DNA of 64,000 bases, from positions 62,001 through 126,000 of the forward strand of contig NZ_JAKWBL010000002.1 in the NCBI RefSeq assembly GCF_022513635.1, in the 5' to 3' direction. Below the pieces are notes generated by a model. That model was given only the letters and a program-made list of their open reading frames with translations. It was not told where the DNA came from and did no database searches. A program made the position numbers and the translations under genes. Below are positions 38,598-49,251 of the stretch, piece by piece. Source of the DNA: Paraniabella ginsengisoli. Lineage in GTDB: Bacteria > Bacteroidota > Bacteroidia > Chitinophagales > Chitinophagaceae. Within the stretch, counting starts at the first letter, position 1, and every line of letters starts with the position of its first letter.

Positions 38598-40398
38598 ATC
38601 TTCCCAACTCCAATTTCAATTTTTCTTTCAATTGCTGCACCAATGGATATTTTTCGATCATTTTTTTATATTGATCCACTGCTGTAAGCGGTTTTTCTAT
38701 AGTTTCTTCCTGCACTTGCCGGTTTGGGTTGATAACATTAAAAATCTGAAGTTGAGAATTTTGTAATGCTTCTTTTAAAAATTCCGCAGCTTCATTTTTA
38801 GTGATCTCCACAAAACGATTCTCTAACGGATTGGATGTATATACATAAAATGAGTTGGCATCCACAATCTTCACAGTTGCCAGCGAAAAGCTTTGTGCTG
38901 CCGGGTTTCTATTATCCTTCAGCACCTGTGTAAATTTTTTCCAGGCTTCCAGAACCGCGGTTTCTTCTAAAGGAATATCTTCTTTTTCCGGCTCAATTTG
39001 TTTAAACTGTTTTCTCAGTTTTTCCAGGCTGCTAATTTTTTTACCTCCTGCTGTTTTTGTTTCTGCAAGGCGAGCCTCGGTAGTGGGAGGTGGTGTTGCA
39101 ACTGTAACCGGAGTTTCCACATGCTTTGCCGGCGGTTCTTCTGAAATAGTAAGTTTAGCGGCAGGTGCCTGCGTATTGGTTGACTTTGTTTTTGGAGCTA
39201 TTGGCTTTATTGCAACCGGCTGTATTTGCCGAAAAGCAAGCGCTCCTTTTGACTCAGTTAATTTTTTTTTTGATACCGAATTTTCATCCAGTGTTATTTG
39301 CATTGCTTGTTGCAGGTAGCAGAGCTTTATCAACGTAAGTTCTACATGTAACCTTTTATTACGTGCAGATCGGTAATTAATTTCCGATTCGTTAAGCACA
39401 TTTAAGGCGCTGATCAAAAGTGGTGCTGAAACCTGTTTAGCTGTGCTGATATATTTTTCTTTAAAACTTTCAACCGTGTCTAATAAGGCAACTACTTTTT
39501 CATCTCTGCTTACTAAAAGATTTCGGATGAAAGATGCCATTCCATTAAGCACCAAATCGCCTTCGAAACCTTTTCGGTTAATGTCTTCATACAATAACAT
39601 GGCGCTCGATAGGTCCTGTTGCTGCATAAAATCCATCAAACGGAAATAATAATCCTCATCAAGTATATTCAGATGCTCCAACGTATTGTTGTAGCTTATT
39701 TCACCATTGCTAAAACTTACAATTTTATCCATGATGCTTAATGCATCGCGCATACAGCCTTCACTTTTCTGAGCAATCAGTTGCAGGGAAGCCTTGTCGG
39801 CATTAACGCTTTCCTTTTTACAAATATCTTCCAAATGTTCTACCGTATCATTGGTGGTAATACGCTTAAAGTCGAAGATTTGACAACGGCTTAAAATGGT
39901 AGGTAAGATTTTATGTTTTTCGGTAGTTGCTAAAATAAAAATGGCGTAGGGCGGCGGCTCTTCCAGCGTTTTCAAAAAGGCATTGAACGCCGCAGAACTC
40001 AGCATGTGTACCTCATCTATAATATACACCTTATACCTGCCAGCCTGTGGAGCAAAACGCACCTGGTCTACTAATGTTCGAATATCATCTACAGAATTGT
40101 TACTGGCAGCATCGAGCTCATGGATATTAAGTGAACTGCCGTGGTTAAATGAAACGCAGGACTGACACTGATTACAAGCTTCTCCATCCGGCGTTTGACT
40201 TTCACAGTTGATAGTTTTTGCTAAAATACGGGCGCAGGTGGTTTTGCCTACACCACGAGGGCCGCAAAACAAGAAGGCATGCGCCAACTGATTCTGCTTG
40301 ATCGCATTTTTAAGCGTTGTAGTAATATGCTGCTGGCCAACAACAGTATCAAAATTTTGTGGCCTGTATTTACGTGCTGAAACAATAAATTTATCCAT
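38596..40398 (-). CDS. dnaX: DNA polymerase III subunit gamma/tau
   Basis: The clamp-loader ATPase subunit of the replicase, 600 residues. Walker A is FCGPRGVGKTTCARILAKT, the zinc-binding cysteines lie in CESQTPDGEACNQCQSC, Walker B/DEVH is YIIDEVHMLS, and the SRC arginine motif is ILSRCQIFDF. A Pro/Ala/Thr-rich linker (about residues 410-480) leads to a tau-like C-terminal domain. ATG 40398 (MDKFIVSARKYRPQNF) is the start: the upstream in-frame ATG at 40425 lies inside the -7 promoter region. GAGGAG seven bases before ATG is a rare Shine-Dalgarno-like site for this phylum. Confidence 0.96.
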   Translation of the reverse strand: MDKFIVSARKYRPQNFDTVVGQQHITTTLKNAIKQNQLAHAFLFCGPRGVGKTTCARILAKTINCESQTPDGEACNQCQSCVSFNHGSSLNIHELDAASNNSVDDIRTLVDQVRFAPQAGRYKVYIIDEVHMLSSAAFNAFLKTLEEPPPYAIFILATTEKHKILPTILSRCQIFDFKRITTNDTVEHLEDICKKESVNADKASLQLIAQKSEGCMRDALSIMDKIVSFSNGEISYNNTLEHLNILDEDYYFRLMDFMQQQDLSSAMLLYEDINRKGFEGDLVLNGMASFIRNLLVSRDEKVVALLDTVESFKEKYISTAKQVSAPLLISALNVLNESEINYRSARNKRLHVELTLIKLCYLQQAMQITLDENSVSKKKLTESKGALAFRQIQPVAIKPIAPKTKSTNTQAPAAKLTISEEPPAKHVETPVTVATPPPTTEARLAETKTAGGKKISSLEKLRKQFKQIEPEKEDIPLEETAVLEAWKKFTQVLKDNRNPAAQSFSLATVKIVDANSFYVYTSNPLENRFVEITKNEAAEFLKEALQNSQLQIFNVINPNRQVQEETIEKPLTAVDQYKKMIEKYPLVQQLKEKLKLELGR

Positions 40399-40413
40399 GA
40401 TAACTCCTCGCGA

Positions 40414-40421
40414 CAAATGTA
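40414..40421 (-). promoter_or_regulatory. putative -7 promoter element of dnaX (TACATTTG)
   Basis: Exact TAnnTTTG match 15 bases upstream of ATG 40398. It overlaps the alternative in-frame ATG, which therefore cannot be the start if the promoter is used. Confidence 0.5.
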
Positions 40422-40470
40422 ACATAATTGCGAGATGAATTGTTGTCTTGCGGGAGGATGTGGAAAATTG

Positions 40471-40776
40471 CTATTTTTTTACTGATAAAACTTTAACCCA
40501 GCCCTCGTTTTCATGTTCAAGCAAACAGATTTCTCCTATCTCTTCATAACAGGTTTTCAATTTTTTAATAGAAACTATTACCATTTCATCGATGTTAAAT
40601 TTTTTAAGCAGTTTTTTATTACACACCTGATAATCTAAATTATTGTGCCTGAGATAGGTTCCGGTGCAATCCCGTACAATTGTCATTTCCCCCTCTATGT
40701 CGGGAATTTCAGTTGTTTGTTTTTTTGGCAACTTATCGTAGTCACAATAAGTAATAATAAAAGATATTTCATACAC
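40471..40776 (-). CDS. hypothetical protein, 101 aa
   Basis: A small soluble protein without signal peptide or membrane segment. It begins MYEISFIITYCDYDKLPKKQ and ends GWVKVLSVKK; it has four Cys residues, and alternating hydrophobic strands suggest a small beta-rich domain (NLDYQVCNKKLLKKFNIDEM, VIVSIKKLKTCYEEIGEIC). I do not recognise a family. Codon use resembles the neighbours. It lies alone between the SusCD terminator and dnaX. Confidence 0.6.
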   Translation of the reverse strand: MYEISFIITYCDYDKLPKKQTTEIPDIEGEMTIVRDCTGTYLRHNNLDYQVCNKKLLKKFNIDEMVIVSIKKLKTCYEEIGEICLLEHENEGWVKVLSVKK

Positions 40777-40828
40777 AGTTTTTTTATTACAGACGTGTTA
40801 ATGGTGATAAATGCAACCATTGTAAATA

Positions 40829-40857
40829 AAACTGCCCGGAAATTTCCAGGCAGTTTT
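40829..40857. terminator. bidirectional hairpin terminator after SusCD
   Basis: AACTGCCCGG and CCAGGCAGTT pair around AAATTT with T runs on both sides. It lies about 20 bases past the SusD-like gene and past the start region of the 101-aa gene, so it mainly ends the SusCD transcript. Confidence 0.75.
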
Positions 40858-40876
40858 TTAATAAAGGGATAAAATA

Positions 40877-42774
40877 TTACTCGTATCCGGGGTTTTGTAC
40901 CAACGATGTATTCTTGTTCATTTCGTCTCTGGTGATAGGAGCGAAATACATTTTATTAACCCATTTTCTGTTTTCATGGGCTACGTCAGTTGTAGGCGTA
41001 TAAGTATAGTTGTAAATGGTTTCATCATGTTTGTAAGGACTTGCTAATTGCTTTCCTGCTTTGAAAGTGCCGGTAATATTGATGAATGTCAGTTTTCTTC
41101 CCAGTGTTTCAGAAGCGATCATCCAGCGTCTGGCATCATGATAGCGTTGCTCTTCAAAACTCATTTCAATTCTTTTTCATTCCGATACCGGTTTTTAAGT
41201 GCTGCGCCAGTCTCTGTTGCTGGTATTTCTGGCATTCCGGAACGGAAGCGGATACGATTCAACCAGGTTCTGGCGGGTGCTTCTTCACCTAATTCAAGAG
41301 ATGCTTCTATAAAATTAAAAACCACTTCTGTATATCTTATAAACGGCCATGGTATTAATTGCTTGGTATTAGCCTCTGCAATTTTAGGATCAGGATCAAT
41401 GAATTTTCTCATATAATAACCTGTGCGGCTTCCATTCCAGTCTTCTATCGAACTGCTTCTTGTATCTAAACCGTTAAAAGTTATTTTAGAACCACCCTGT
41501 ATCAGATCATATTTACCTGTTTGAATTTGATTGGCAGGGTCAACATTACCGGATACAAGATCTCTGGGTTTCCAGTCCGCTCCATCATATAGAACGGTAG
41601 CATAGAATCTTGGATCTCTATTTTTGTAAGGAGCAGCTTTATGTGTGGCATTGCTCCAGCTAAATGCTGTACCATCATTCATTTCAAAATCATCGACAAA
41701 GATACCGATGGGCGTATTGCCTGCCCAGTTATGATAACCGTTGGGACCATTATATTGGCCAATGCTAACCCCAGCACCTGTATTAACATTCAAATTGTAG
41801 TATCTGCCCCAAATTATTTCATCGCCCGCCGTTTCGTCCATGCCTTCTGCTTTACTGTATCCACCCATTGCGATCGACATATAATTCAGCTTTCCATTTT
41901 CAGCTGAAACAGGAGTTGCCAGATTTAACTTGTAACCAGCTTTATAAATAGGACCCAAATCCAAAGCAACTTGCGCTGCTTGCTTGGCTCTTTGCCATCT
42001 TTCAGCACGGTTGCCTCCTGCATAACCAAACAATTCAGGTTTTGGATGGCTACCCAGTTCCGGGAATTTTGTTGTGGCAACAGGCAGGTAATGCAGATCG
42101 CTGGCTGCATATAATAAAATACGCGATTTGAGTGCTAATGCTGCCAGAAGATTAGTTCTTCCTTTTGCCATTTCTTTATCATTGATCAGCCATGCTGCAG
42201 TATCGCAATCAGCTACAACAAAGTTGACACATTCTTCATAGGTGTTTCGTGTTGAGCTGTAATCTTCATCAAGTCCGTAAGTTTTTGTTATTAGTGGCAC
42301 ACCTCCATAATATCTTAATAGTTGCTGATAGAAAAAAGCTCTTAAGAAATGAGCTTCACCTTTCAGGCGATTAGCAAGCGCTGTATCAATTAGCGGTGAC
42401 GCTAATTTTTCCAGGGTGAGGTTCGCTGCCCTGATGCCATTAAACATATTCTGCCATTCATAACTCGCGGGTACAAACCCAACGTTGCTGGGACTGGCGC
42501 TGCCTTCATTAATGGTATTAATGTTGCGGCCGGTATGTGTAAACACGGCTTCATCGCTAAAGCTGGCAAGCATTTCTTCAGTGAAACCACCCACGCCTAG
42601 GTATTGATTGTAAATACCGGTTACAAAAGCTTCTGCCAAAGGCCCATCCTGCCATGTAGTTTCGGCGGGAACCTCATTCGTTGGCTCGATATTTAAAAAA
42701 TCTTTTTGGCAACTATAGCTTCCAATAAGAAGCAAGGTGAATATTAAGTATTGTAGAAATATATTGGTTTTCAT
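40877..42774 (-). CDS. SusD/RagB-family nutrient-binding lipoprotein (frame-broken)
   Basis: The surface lipoprotein partner of SusC-type transporters, about 632 residues. The signal peptide ends at a lipobox (LLIGSYSCQKDFLN), followed by the family N-terminal motif EPTNEVPAETTW. AEAFVTGIYNQYL, GEAHFLRAFFYQQLLRYYGG and the C-terminal RNEKELKMSFEEQRYHDARRW are diagnostic. One A added opposite 41164-41166 connects ELK to MSFEEQRYHD. It is 30 bases downstream of the SusC-like gene. No glycoside hydrolase, peptidase or regulator lies near it, so the imported substrate is unknown. Confidence 0.94.
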
Positions 42775-42804
42775 GTGTTGTGTTTGATGATGATCAATGG
42801 GGTT

Positions 42805-45800
42805 TTAGAATGTAACAGTTGCGCCCACATTAAAAATTCGGGATTGAGGATAATACTGGCCATTAGTGCTTGTAGCCTCCGGATCCCAAAGCTTCATCTT
42901 ATCCCAGGTAAAGATGTTCTGTCCATTGGCAAATACTCTTACATTGCTAATAACTTCCCTTAGCGATTTGGGCATATTAACAGCATATCCCAATTCGACA
43001 TTTTTAAGGCGCAAATAATTACTACTGCGCAGGAAATAAGTGTTCCGTCCGGCTTTTGCAAAATCGGTATAATACTGATTGTTCCTGCTTGTTATGCGTG
43101 GATCAACACTACTTTCATTATCGACAGTCCATCTGTTGTCAAATGAGTATTGAAGATAGTTTCCAATATCACCCGATTCAGTTCCGAAGAAAAGCATTCC
43201 ACCTGTGGCTCCCTGAAACATAAAACTGAAATCGAAATTGCGATAACTAAGGCTCCCGTTAAAACCGCCGGTAAATAGAGGATCGCGAGTTTTGTCGAGC
43301 GCAACCATATCATCACCGGTTATTTTTCCATCCTGATTATAATCTTTTAGTTTCATGTCGCCGGGTCGAAGATTATTGGTAAGTGCAGAATAATCGATCG
43401 TGTTAGCATCAATGTCTGCCTGGTTTTTAAACACACCGTCATATTGGTAAGCAACAATGGTGTAGCCGCTGGTTCCATACGGTTTGCCAGTAGAGCGCTG
43501 CCACTCAGGTACGCCAGCAGGTTCGCTTGAATAAAGCACTTTATTTTTTGCGTATCCGCCATTAATACCCAGGCTGTAGGTTACTTCCCCTACATTGTCG
43601 CTCCATGATATTTTGAATTCACCACCGCGGTTTGACATTTTACCTTTGTTGGTTGGTGGAAGTTTATTTGAAATACCACTGCTTTGCGGCACTAAACCTG
43701 TTTCGGCAATCAACGCTCGGTCTCTTTGATTGTAGAAATAATCCAGTTCTACCGATAGGCGATTATTTAAAAATGCAGCATCTAACCCGATGTTAGTGTT
43801 GGTGCCTATTTCCCATGTGAAATCTTGATTCGCTACTCTGGCTTCATATAATGCCTGAACAACTGCATCGCTTAAAACATAATTGGTGAAGGGATAAGAC
43901 GAAATAAACTGATATTCAGCAAGGACGCCACCAAAATAAGGTTCTGCGCCCATCTGCCCCCATGAACCGCGTATCTTCAAATTATTAACAAAGTTGACAT
44001 TGTCCTTAAAAAATTTCTCTTCAGAAATACGCCAGCCTGCTGTTACGCCAGGAAAGAAACCAAATCTTTTATTGGGAGGAAAAATGTACGATCCGTCATA
44101 GCGCCATAAAAATTCAAATAAATATTTCTGTTCATAATTATATCCAACACGTCCGAAATAACTTAGCCGCGCTCTTCTGTAAGAGCCGCCACCATTGTTC
44201 TTTTCCAGGTCGCCCCCTACAGACATCACATCAATTGCATTAGAAAGGAAATATCTTCTAAAGGCATTAAACCCTTCGTAATCTTCTGTTTCCCGCTGCA
44301 CGCCGGCAAGAAAATTAACTGAATGCGCGCCAAATGTTTTGTCATAGTTCAATAATCCTGAAAGGTTAATGTTGAGTGTATTTTCTGTCCATTGATTTAA
44401 CCGGGGATCAGTAAATGGAGAGCGCAGCTCTTTCGTAAGTTTGGGTGTTACACCATCGGCTTCATACGAAGTTTTATCCCATGAATATAAATACCATGGC
44501 GTTTCAAATCGTTTTTGGTTTTTAAAGTATTTGTCAACTGCGGCTGTACCTGTAAGTTTTAATCCTTCAACTCCGGGTATCAGAATTTCAAGCCGACCTG
44601 TTGTTTGAATATAATCGCGTTTATCATTATCATAACCTGTTTGATTTGTTGTAATAACTACCGGATTTTGGCCGTATTCTATATCTCGGCCAGGCATACC
44701 GTTGGGCCAGATAGCCGGTTCATTTGGTTTGCCACGCATTAACATGCGAAATATTTCACCAGCACCATCTGTTGGAAAGGCACGGAACTCCTCCCGGCCT
44801 GCTATACCCAGCTGCAGGCTCATATATTTATTAATCTTTGCATCCAGATTTAATCGTAGATCATATTGCTTATATCCTGTTGCTGAATTCTTATAATAAG
44901 CGTCCTGGTTTTGATAACCTATAGAACCGAGATATTTTACATTTTCAGATCCCCCTGATAATTGTACATAGTGGCGCGATTGTGGTGACCAGTTTTTAAA
45001 TGTAGCATCAAACCAGTCGGTATTTGGGTGGCCCCAAGGGTCAGAGCCATCACGATATTTCTGCATGTCTTCTGGGAAGAAACCAGTAGGAGAATTGATC
45101 ACTGCATTATTATCCGGATTAGTATACGTTCCGGTATTTATTAAAGCATCGTAAGCTGTCTTCCACTGAGCCGGCGGTACGCTGCTTTCGTATATTGCCA
45201 GTTCATTTCGAAGTGTACCATATTCAACTGCATCGGTAAGCTTGGGGATCACAGTAGGTTGCGCCCAGCCCTGATTGAAAGTATAAGATAACATAGGTTT
45301 GCCGCTTTTGCCTCTTTTAGTTGTAATCAGTATCACACCATTGGCAGCTCGCGACCCATAAATTGCGGCAGAGGCATCTTTTAATACAGACATGCTTTCA
45401 ATGTCGTTTGGATTTAATCTTTCCATACCTCCTTCGCGGTCAGGTACGCCATCTATTACAATTAACGCGCTGGAATTTCCTAAAGAGTTCGTTCCTCTTA
45501 TTCGAATTGTAGAGCCGTCGTAACCTGGCTCACCACTACCATTTAGAGCAGTGATGCCGGGCAATCTTCCTGCTAAAGAATTGGTTAGATTTAATGTTGG
45601 AGTTTTGGCAAGTTCACTACCTTTTACGTCAGCAACCGCACCAGTTAGTGTTACCTTTTTTTGTGTGCCATAACCAACTACTACTACCTCATCCATGCTG
45701 GATGCCATTGGCTCTAATTCAATCATAACGCTGGTTTGGCCGTTTAATGAAACTTCTTTTTAAGAAAGCTGACATGCGAAATTTCGAGAATACTTTCAAG

Positions 45801-46021
45801 AGAAGTAGTAATAGAAAAATTACCGCTACTGTCTGTAAGTGTACTAGTTGTACCTCCTTTTACATTAACCGTAGCACCGTTAACGGGCTGACCTTTAGAA
45901 GTGACCGAACCTTTAACGGTTTGCGCATTTTGTGCACTTGAAGAAAGTAAAAGTGTTGTAAAAAAATGACAAGGCAGGCGTGCACATGGCTACGCCAGGT
46001 GAAGCAAGTTTTTAATTTCAT
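42805..46021 (-). CDS. SusC/RagA-family TonB-dependent transporter (frame-broken near the start)
   Basis: An outer-membrane transporter of about 1072 residues. A signal peptide starts at ATG 46021. A carboxypeptidase-D-like domain (VKGSVTSKGQPVNGATVNVK, IEISHVSF-like strand) precedes the plug, which has MDEVVVVGYGTQKKVTLTGA, LTNSLAGRLPGI, SGEPGYDGSTIRIRGTNSLG and SVLKDASAAIYGSRAANGVI. The barrel ends RIFNVGATVTF with the terminal Phe. One T opposite 45960-45966 and one A opposite 45757-45761 restore VIFFTTLLLSSSAQNAQTVK and SFLKKEVSLNGQTSV. It pairs with the SusD-like protein to import an oligomeric nutrient. Confidence 0.95.
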
Positions 46022-46243
46022 GGACAAGCTGTTTTCGTTTAAAAATAGTTTGAGAGCGATTTAGGGCACCTCATGTAATAACGTGAGAGTGCAGCAAACA
46101 TTTTACCGAAAAAGCAATCGGTTGCATTAAAAATCCTAAAATAATGTTAATTGTCAATGAGTAATTTTTAATTGGTTTTTTGTTTTGGTACGGGGTTTGC
46201 AAGGTAGGGATGTAAATATTACGTAAATAAAAATCCAATTTCT

Positions 46244-46618
46244 ATGAAATCAATTCTTAAAGTTTTAGGTGTAGCAATGTTCGCAACTTTAATCTTCAGT
46301 GCATGTAGCAAAGATGATGATCCGGCCAATAATGATTTATTTGCAGGCACTTACAAAGGTAGCGTTAGCTATTCAAATGGAGACGAAAGCAAGTCAAATG
46401 AAAACGGTTCTGTATTTGTAACAAAAGTGGGTGACCGGTATGATTTTAAGTTTTCTGATGGTATTCCCGCAATTACTAATGTAACAATTTCAGAAGGTGA
46501 TGGAGGTTATATAGGCACTGTAAATGGATATACAGGATTTATTCGTTTTAATGCTAATAATTTAAACATTGCTGTTGGAAAAGACGGAGCAACATGGACT
46601 TCCAATGGTGACAGATAA
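46244..46618 (+). CDS. small exported lipoprotein, unknown function
   Basis: A 124-residue lipoprotein with lipobox TLIFSACSKDDD; the Asp run after Cys may act as a lipoprotein export or retention signal as described in Bacteroidota. The mature part is beta-rich (LFAGTYKGSVSYSNGDESKS, SVFVTKVGDRYDFKFSDGIP) and resembles lipocalin-like small lipoproteins, without a firm family. It is divergent from the SusC-like gene over 222 bases, so a shared control region is possible. A strong terminator follows. Confidence 0.75.
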   Translation: MKSILKVLGVAMFATLIFSACSKDDDPANNDLFAGTYKGSVSYSNGDESKSNENGSVFVTKVGDRYDFKFSDGIPAITNVTISEGDGGYIGTVNGYTGFIRFNANNLNIAVGKDGATWTSNGDR

Positions 46619-46640
46619 TTTCTGTAAAGTAATTAATTTA

Positions 46641-46675
46641 AAAGCCTGCGTAATGAACGCAGGCTTTATTTTTTG
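46641..46675. terminator. bidirectional hairpin terminator
   Basis: AAAGCCTGCG pairs perfectly with CGCAGGCTTT around a 7-base loop, followed by a T-rich run. It separates the convergent small lipoprotein and Trp-rich genes. Confidence 0.85.
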
Positions 46676-46687
46676 CTATAATACTTT

Positions 46688-47082
46688 TTATTTATTCACC
46701 CATAATTTCCACTTGTCATCAAACTTATACCATTTGCCATCGCTTCCTCCCCATTTCCATTCAGGTACTTCGCTCCATGCATTTCCATCGGTACTCCAAA
46801 CTAATTTACCTTCATTTATCTTTAGCCATTTGCCATCTTTATCTGCCCAGCTTTCACTTTCTACTGCTGCCCATTTTTTACCATCTGCGCTCCACCACAA
46901 ACTCGCTTTTTTATCAAGTTTATACCAGTAAGTTTTGCCTTCAAACATACCAGGCCAGGTTTGTGTTTTAGATTTCATCCAATCTACAGTGACTGAATAA
47001 GGGACAGGACTATTTACACTTATAGCGTAAGTACTGGTTGCGACCAGGCTAAAGAAAGCAGCGGCCAAGATTATCTTATCAT
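46688..47082 (-). CDS. tryptophan-rich exported protein (frame-broken start)
   Basis: A secreted protein of about 131 residues with 15 Trp residues. One A added after ATG 47082 gives MIRIILAAAFFSLVATSTYA, a good signal peptide; otherwise the frame begins at TTG 47068. The mature part repeats a 'W-x-DGKW' theme: LWWSADGKKWAAV, WADKDGKWLKI, VWSTDGNAWSEV, WGGSDGKWYKF. The pattern suggests short beta hairpins with aromatic faces, perhaps for carbohydrate or surface binding (inferred). It lies downstream of the two ferritin-like genes. No family recognised. Confidence 0.65.
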
Positions 47083-47137
47083 TTTGGAATAGTTTAAATA
47101 AGGTGCGGATTAATATATTATAAGCTGAATGCTGGTT

Positions 47138-48046
47138 TTATGATAACTTAAACGCTGGTTTTATGAACAAATTAGCAATTGTTACAACTTGTGCTTTGGT
47201 CAAAAATTCATCAAAGCTTTCTGCTGCTGCGGCTTGCGTAACACCTGGCGCTATGTTGGTGATTTCTACACCTGCCTGAGTTGTGTTTTGCTCACCTGCG
47301 TATACTGCATTTGCTGCTTCTACCTTGGTATCATTACCATTTGCGGCATAAGTGATCCATGGTTTTAAGGGTATACCTGCTGCATTTACCATTTGGCGCA
47401 AGTGCGATGCATGGCGGGCCTCAACAGAGTGGATTTGTAAGGCAGTAGTTAATACCGGGTTGCCTTTAAGTGCCGGTGCCTGGCCTTTGTAAGCTCTAAC
47501 TCCTGTATCTTCAAATGCCGTAGCGACTTTTAACCAAGTGGCGTAGTTAGTATATACATCCGCAAAAGTTCCACCCATTTGATAATTGTTATTAGCATCG
47601 TAAGTACCACCAGCCCTAAAGTCAAAATTGGTATATGCTAATGCTGGGCGTGCGTTACTACCCAAGGCTTCTTTAAGAAGGTTGACATGCGCTAATTCGT
47701 GATCGCGAATAGTAGTAATGGCTTGTTGAGCAGTTGGATTGGGAAAGTTAAATGTAACGTCTTTAACTGCTGAATTAGGATCTTTACCTACAATGGTATG
47801 ATTGTAAAAATGATATTCCAGGTATTCCAATGTAAGTGCAAAGTTCAAAACATCATTTACAGGCGTTGTGCTGCCCTGGCCATAAGCTTTTGTAAACATG
47901 GAACTTAAGGCTAACGGTAATGCTGCAAATGAAAGCTGCTTACCCATTTTGTAAAAGTTTTTCATGACATGTCTCCGGGGACTAATTTTGTCATATATAT
48001 CAGCATCTGTTTTTTGAATTTCGTCTAATATGCCAAGGATATTCAT
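47138..48046 (-). CDS. ferritin-like diiron protein (Ferritin_2-like), exported
   Basis: A ferritin-fold protein of 302 residues. Four helices carry a full diiron ligand set: Glu in LEYLEYHFY, ExxH in DHELAHVNLL, Glu in AFEDTGVRAY and ExxH in SVEARHASHL. The N-terminus has PRRHVMKNFYKMGKQLS followed by a hydrophobic stretch ending SSMFTKAYG, which looks like a Tat-type or ordinary signal. It is the second of two adjacent paralogues (18-base gap), downstream of an ECF sigma/anti-sigma pair. Activity (oxidase, peroxide or metal handling) is unknown. Confidence 0.88.
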   Translation of the reverse strand: MNILGILDEIQKTDADIYDKISPRRHVMKNFYKMGKQLSFAALPLALSSMFTKAYGQGSTTPVNDVLNFALTLEYLEYHFYNHTIVGKDPNSAVKDVTFNFPNPTAQQAITTIRDHELAHVNLLKEALGSNARPALAYTNFDFRAGGTYDANNNYQMGGTFADVYTNYATWLKVATAFEDTGVRAYKGQAPALKGNPVLTTALQIHSVEARHASHLRQMVNAAGIPLKPWITYAANGNDTKVEAANAVYAGEQNTTQAGVEITNIAPGVTQAAAAESFDEFLTKAQVVTIANLFIKPAFKLS

Positions 48047-48064
48047 AGTTGTAATATTTAATGG

Positions 48065-48790
48065 TTAAAGATTGATAACGTTGATTTTTGTTTTGATGTA
48101 TTTAGCAGCTAAAGGCAATACTTTGTCTGGAGTAAGTGCTGCGTCAAGGCCGCCGGCATTATTAGCTCCCAAAGCTGTAAGGCTATTTAGATCTGCAAAA
48201 GATCCGTTAGATATCTGGTCGCGAACCCATGCTGCATGACGTGCTTCAACAGAAACGATCTGACCTGCAATTACCAGGTATGCGTCTGTTGTAAGCATTA
48301 CGCCTGCGCCGTTGTAAGCGGCTACGCCAAGGTCTTCAAAAGCTTTTGCTGCTCCAAGTACACTTGCGGCATCAGAAAAATCGATAGTAGAAAAATCTAC
48401 TTCAAGGCTTCCGATAGCTTTAGCACCTAAAGCCTTTTTGAAAAACTCGCGATGTGCTATTTCATGATATTGAACATCTGTGAAGTAAGCTTTTTGTGCA
48501 GCGGTAAAGCCTGAAGCAGGATTAGCAGCAACTTGTATGTAGAAAGCAGCTTCTAATTGTTCTAATGCATAAGCATAATTCAATACACCAAAATCATCTT
48601 TAAAATCAAGTGTAGCACCGTCTTTATTTTGATCTTGTTTGTACCAGCCACTTTTTTGGCATGATGATGAAGTCAACAGGGCTACACCTGCGGTACTCAT
48701 ACCTAACGCAGAAAGAAATTTTCTTCTGTTGTAACCTTCCTTGCCAAGTTCTTTTTCGGAAGTTGTCAGGTTCGAATGTTCTGATTTCAT
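48065..48790 (-). CDS. ferritin-like diiron lipoprotein (Ferritin_2-like), Tat-type signal
   Basis: A 241-residue paralogue of the downstream gene. The N-terminus has the twin-arginine motif NRRKFLSALGMSTAGVALL and then a lipobox TSSSCQKS, so it is probably Tat-exported and lipidated. Diiron ligands are complete: Glu in ALEQLEAAFY, ExxH in YHEIAHREFF, Glu in AFEDLGVAAY and ExxH in SVEARHAAWV. Tat export implies folding, with metal inserted, in the cytoplasm. Both paralogues keep all ligands, so they may act together. Confidence 0.9.
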   Translation of the reverse strand: MKSEHSNLTTSEKELGKEGYNRRKFLSALGMSTAGVALLTSSSCQKSGWYKQDQNKDGATLDFKDDFGVLNYAYALEQLEAAFYIQVAANPASGFTAAQKAYFTDVQYHEIAHREFFKKALGAKAIGSLEVDFSTIDFSDAASVLGAAKAFEDLGVAAYNGAGVMLTTDAYLVIAGQIVSVEARHAAWVRDQISNGSFADLNSLTALGANNAGGLDAALTPDKVLPLAAKYIKTKINVINL

Positions 48791-49069
48791 AATATTTGAT
48801 TTTTTGATTTGGAAATAGGTTTTGGGTACTTACAGGTGCCCTTTCTTTTTATATACGTGATACTTTTAATAGTGGATTCTTTTTGTTAAAATTATTTTTA
48901 TCAAAAGGCGTGACTTAGAGTTACTTGTAAAACCTGAGAGCGGTTGAGTTATTCAGAATGATACAGATTGCAAATTGTAGAGCAGAGAACGAGAATTTAA
49001 GAACAAGTGGAGTAATAGATTTTGGTGTACCGTCGGGGTGTTAATGTTGTCGTTAGTGTGTTGATTGAT

Positions 49070-49126
49070 GATCGGAACGATGAACGGAGCGTCGCAAGGA
49101 AGATGCTATATATTTTTCAGCCGGGC
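49070..49126. repeat. dispersed intergenic repeat, copy C
   Basis: GATCGGAACGATGAACGGAG, then CGTCGCAAGGAAGATGCTAT, then ATATTTTTCAGCCGG. It aligns with copies A and B over about 50 bases. Confidence 0.6.
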
Positions 49127-49153
49127 CAATAATAAAAAATAAAGAACACAAAA

Positions 49154-49179
49154 TGGGGCTGCCCAAACCTGCAGCCCCA
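49154..49179 (-). terminator. hairpin terminator after the anti-sigma gene
   Basis: TGGGGCTGC pairs perfectly with GCAGCCCCA around an 8-base loop. On the minus strand it is followed by TTTT, 73 bases past the anti-sigma stop. Confidence 0.65.
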
Positions 49180-49251
49180 AATACTGATATGTCACTCTCT
49201 AACCATGACATGTTATAGATACGAGAGTTTTAAAAAATGGATTCAGGAAAA

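Larger units (their letters stand above)
48791..49251. other. 461-bp gap without a gene
   Basis: It holds the upstream region of the ferritin-like genes (48791-48900, AT-rich), a dispersed repeat (copy C) and a hairpin after the anti-sigma gene. I find no ORF with family character. A promoter recognised by the neighbouring ECF sigma factor would be expected near 48800-48850 but I cannot define it. Confidence 0.7.

Noticed and set aside
38855..39319. Plus-strand ORF of 154 codons inside dnaX
   Set aside because: Antisense shadow of the dnaX linker and tau region.
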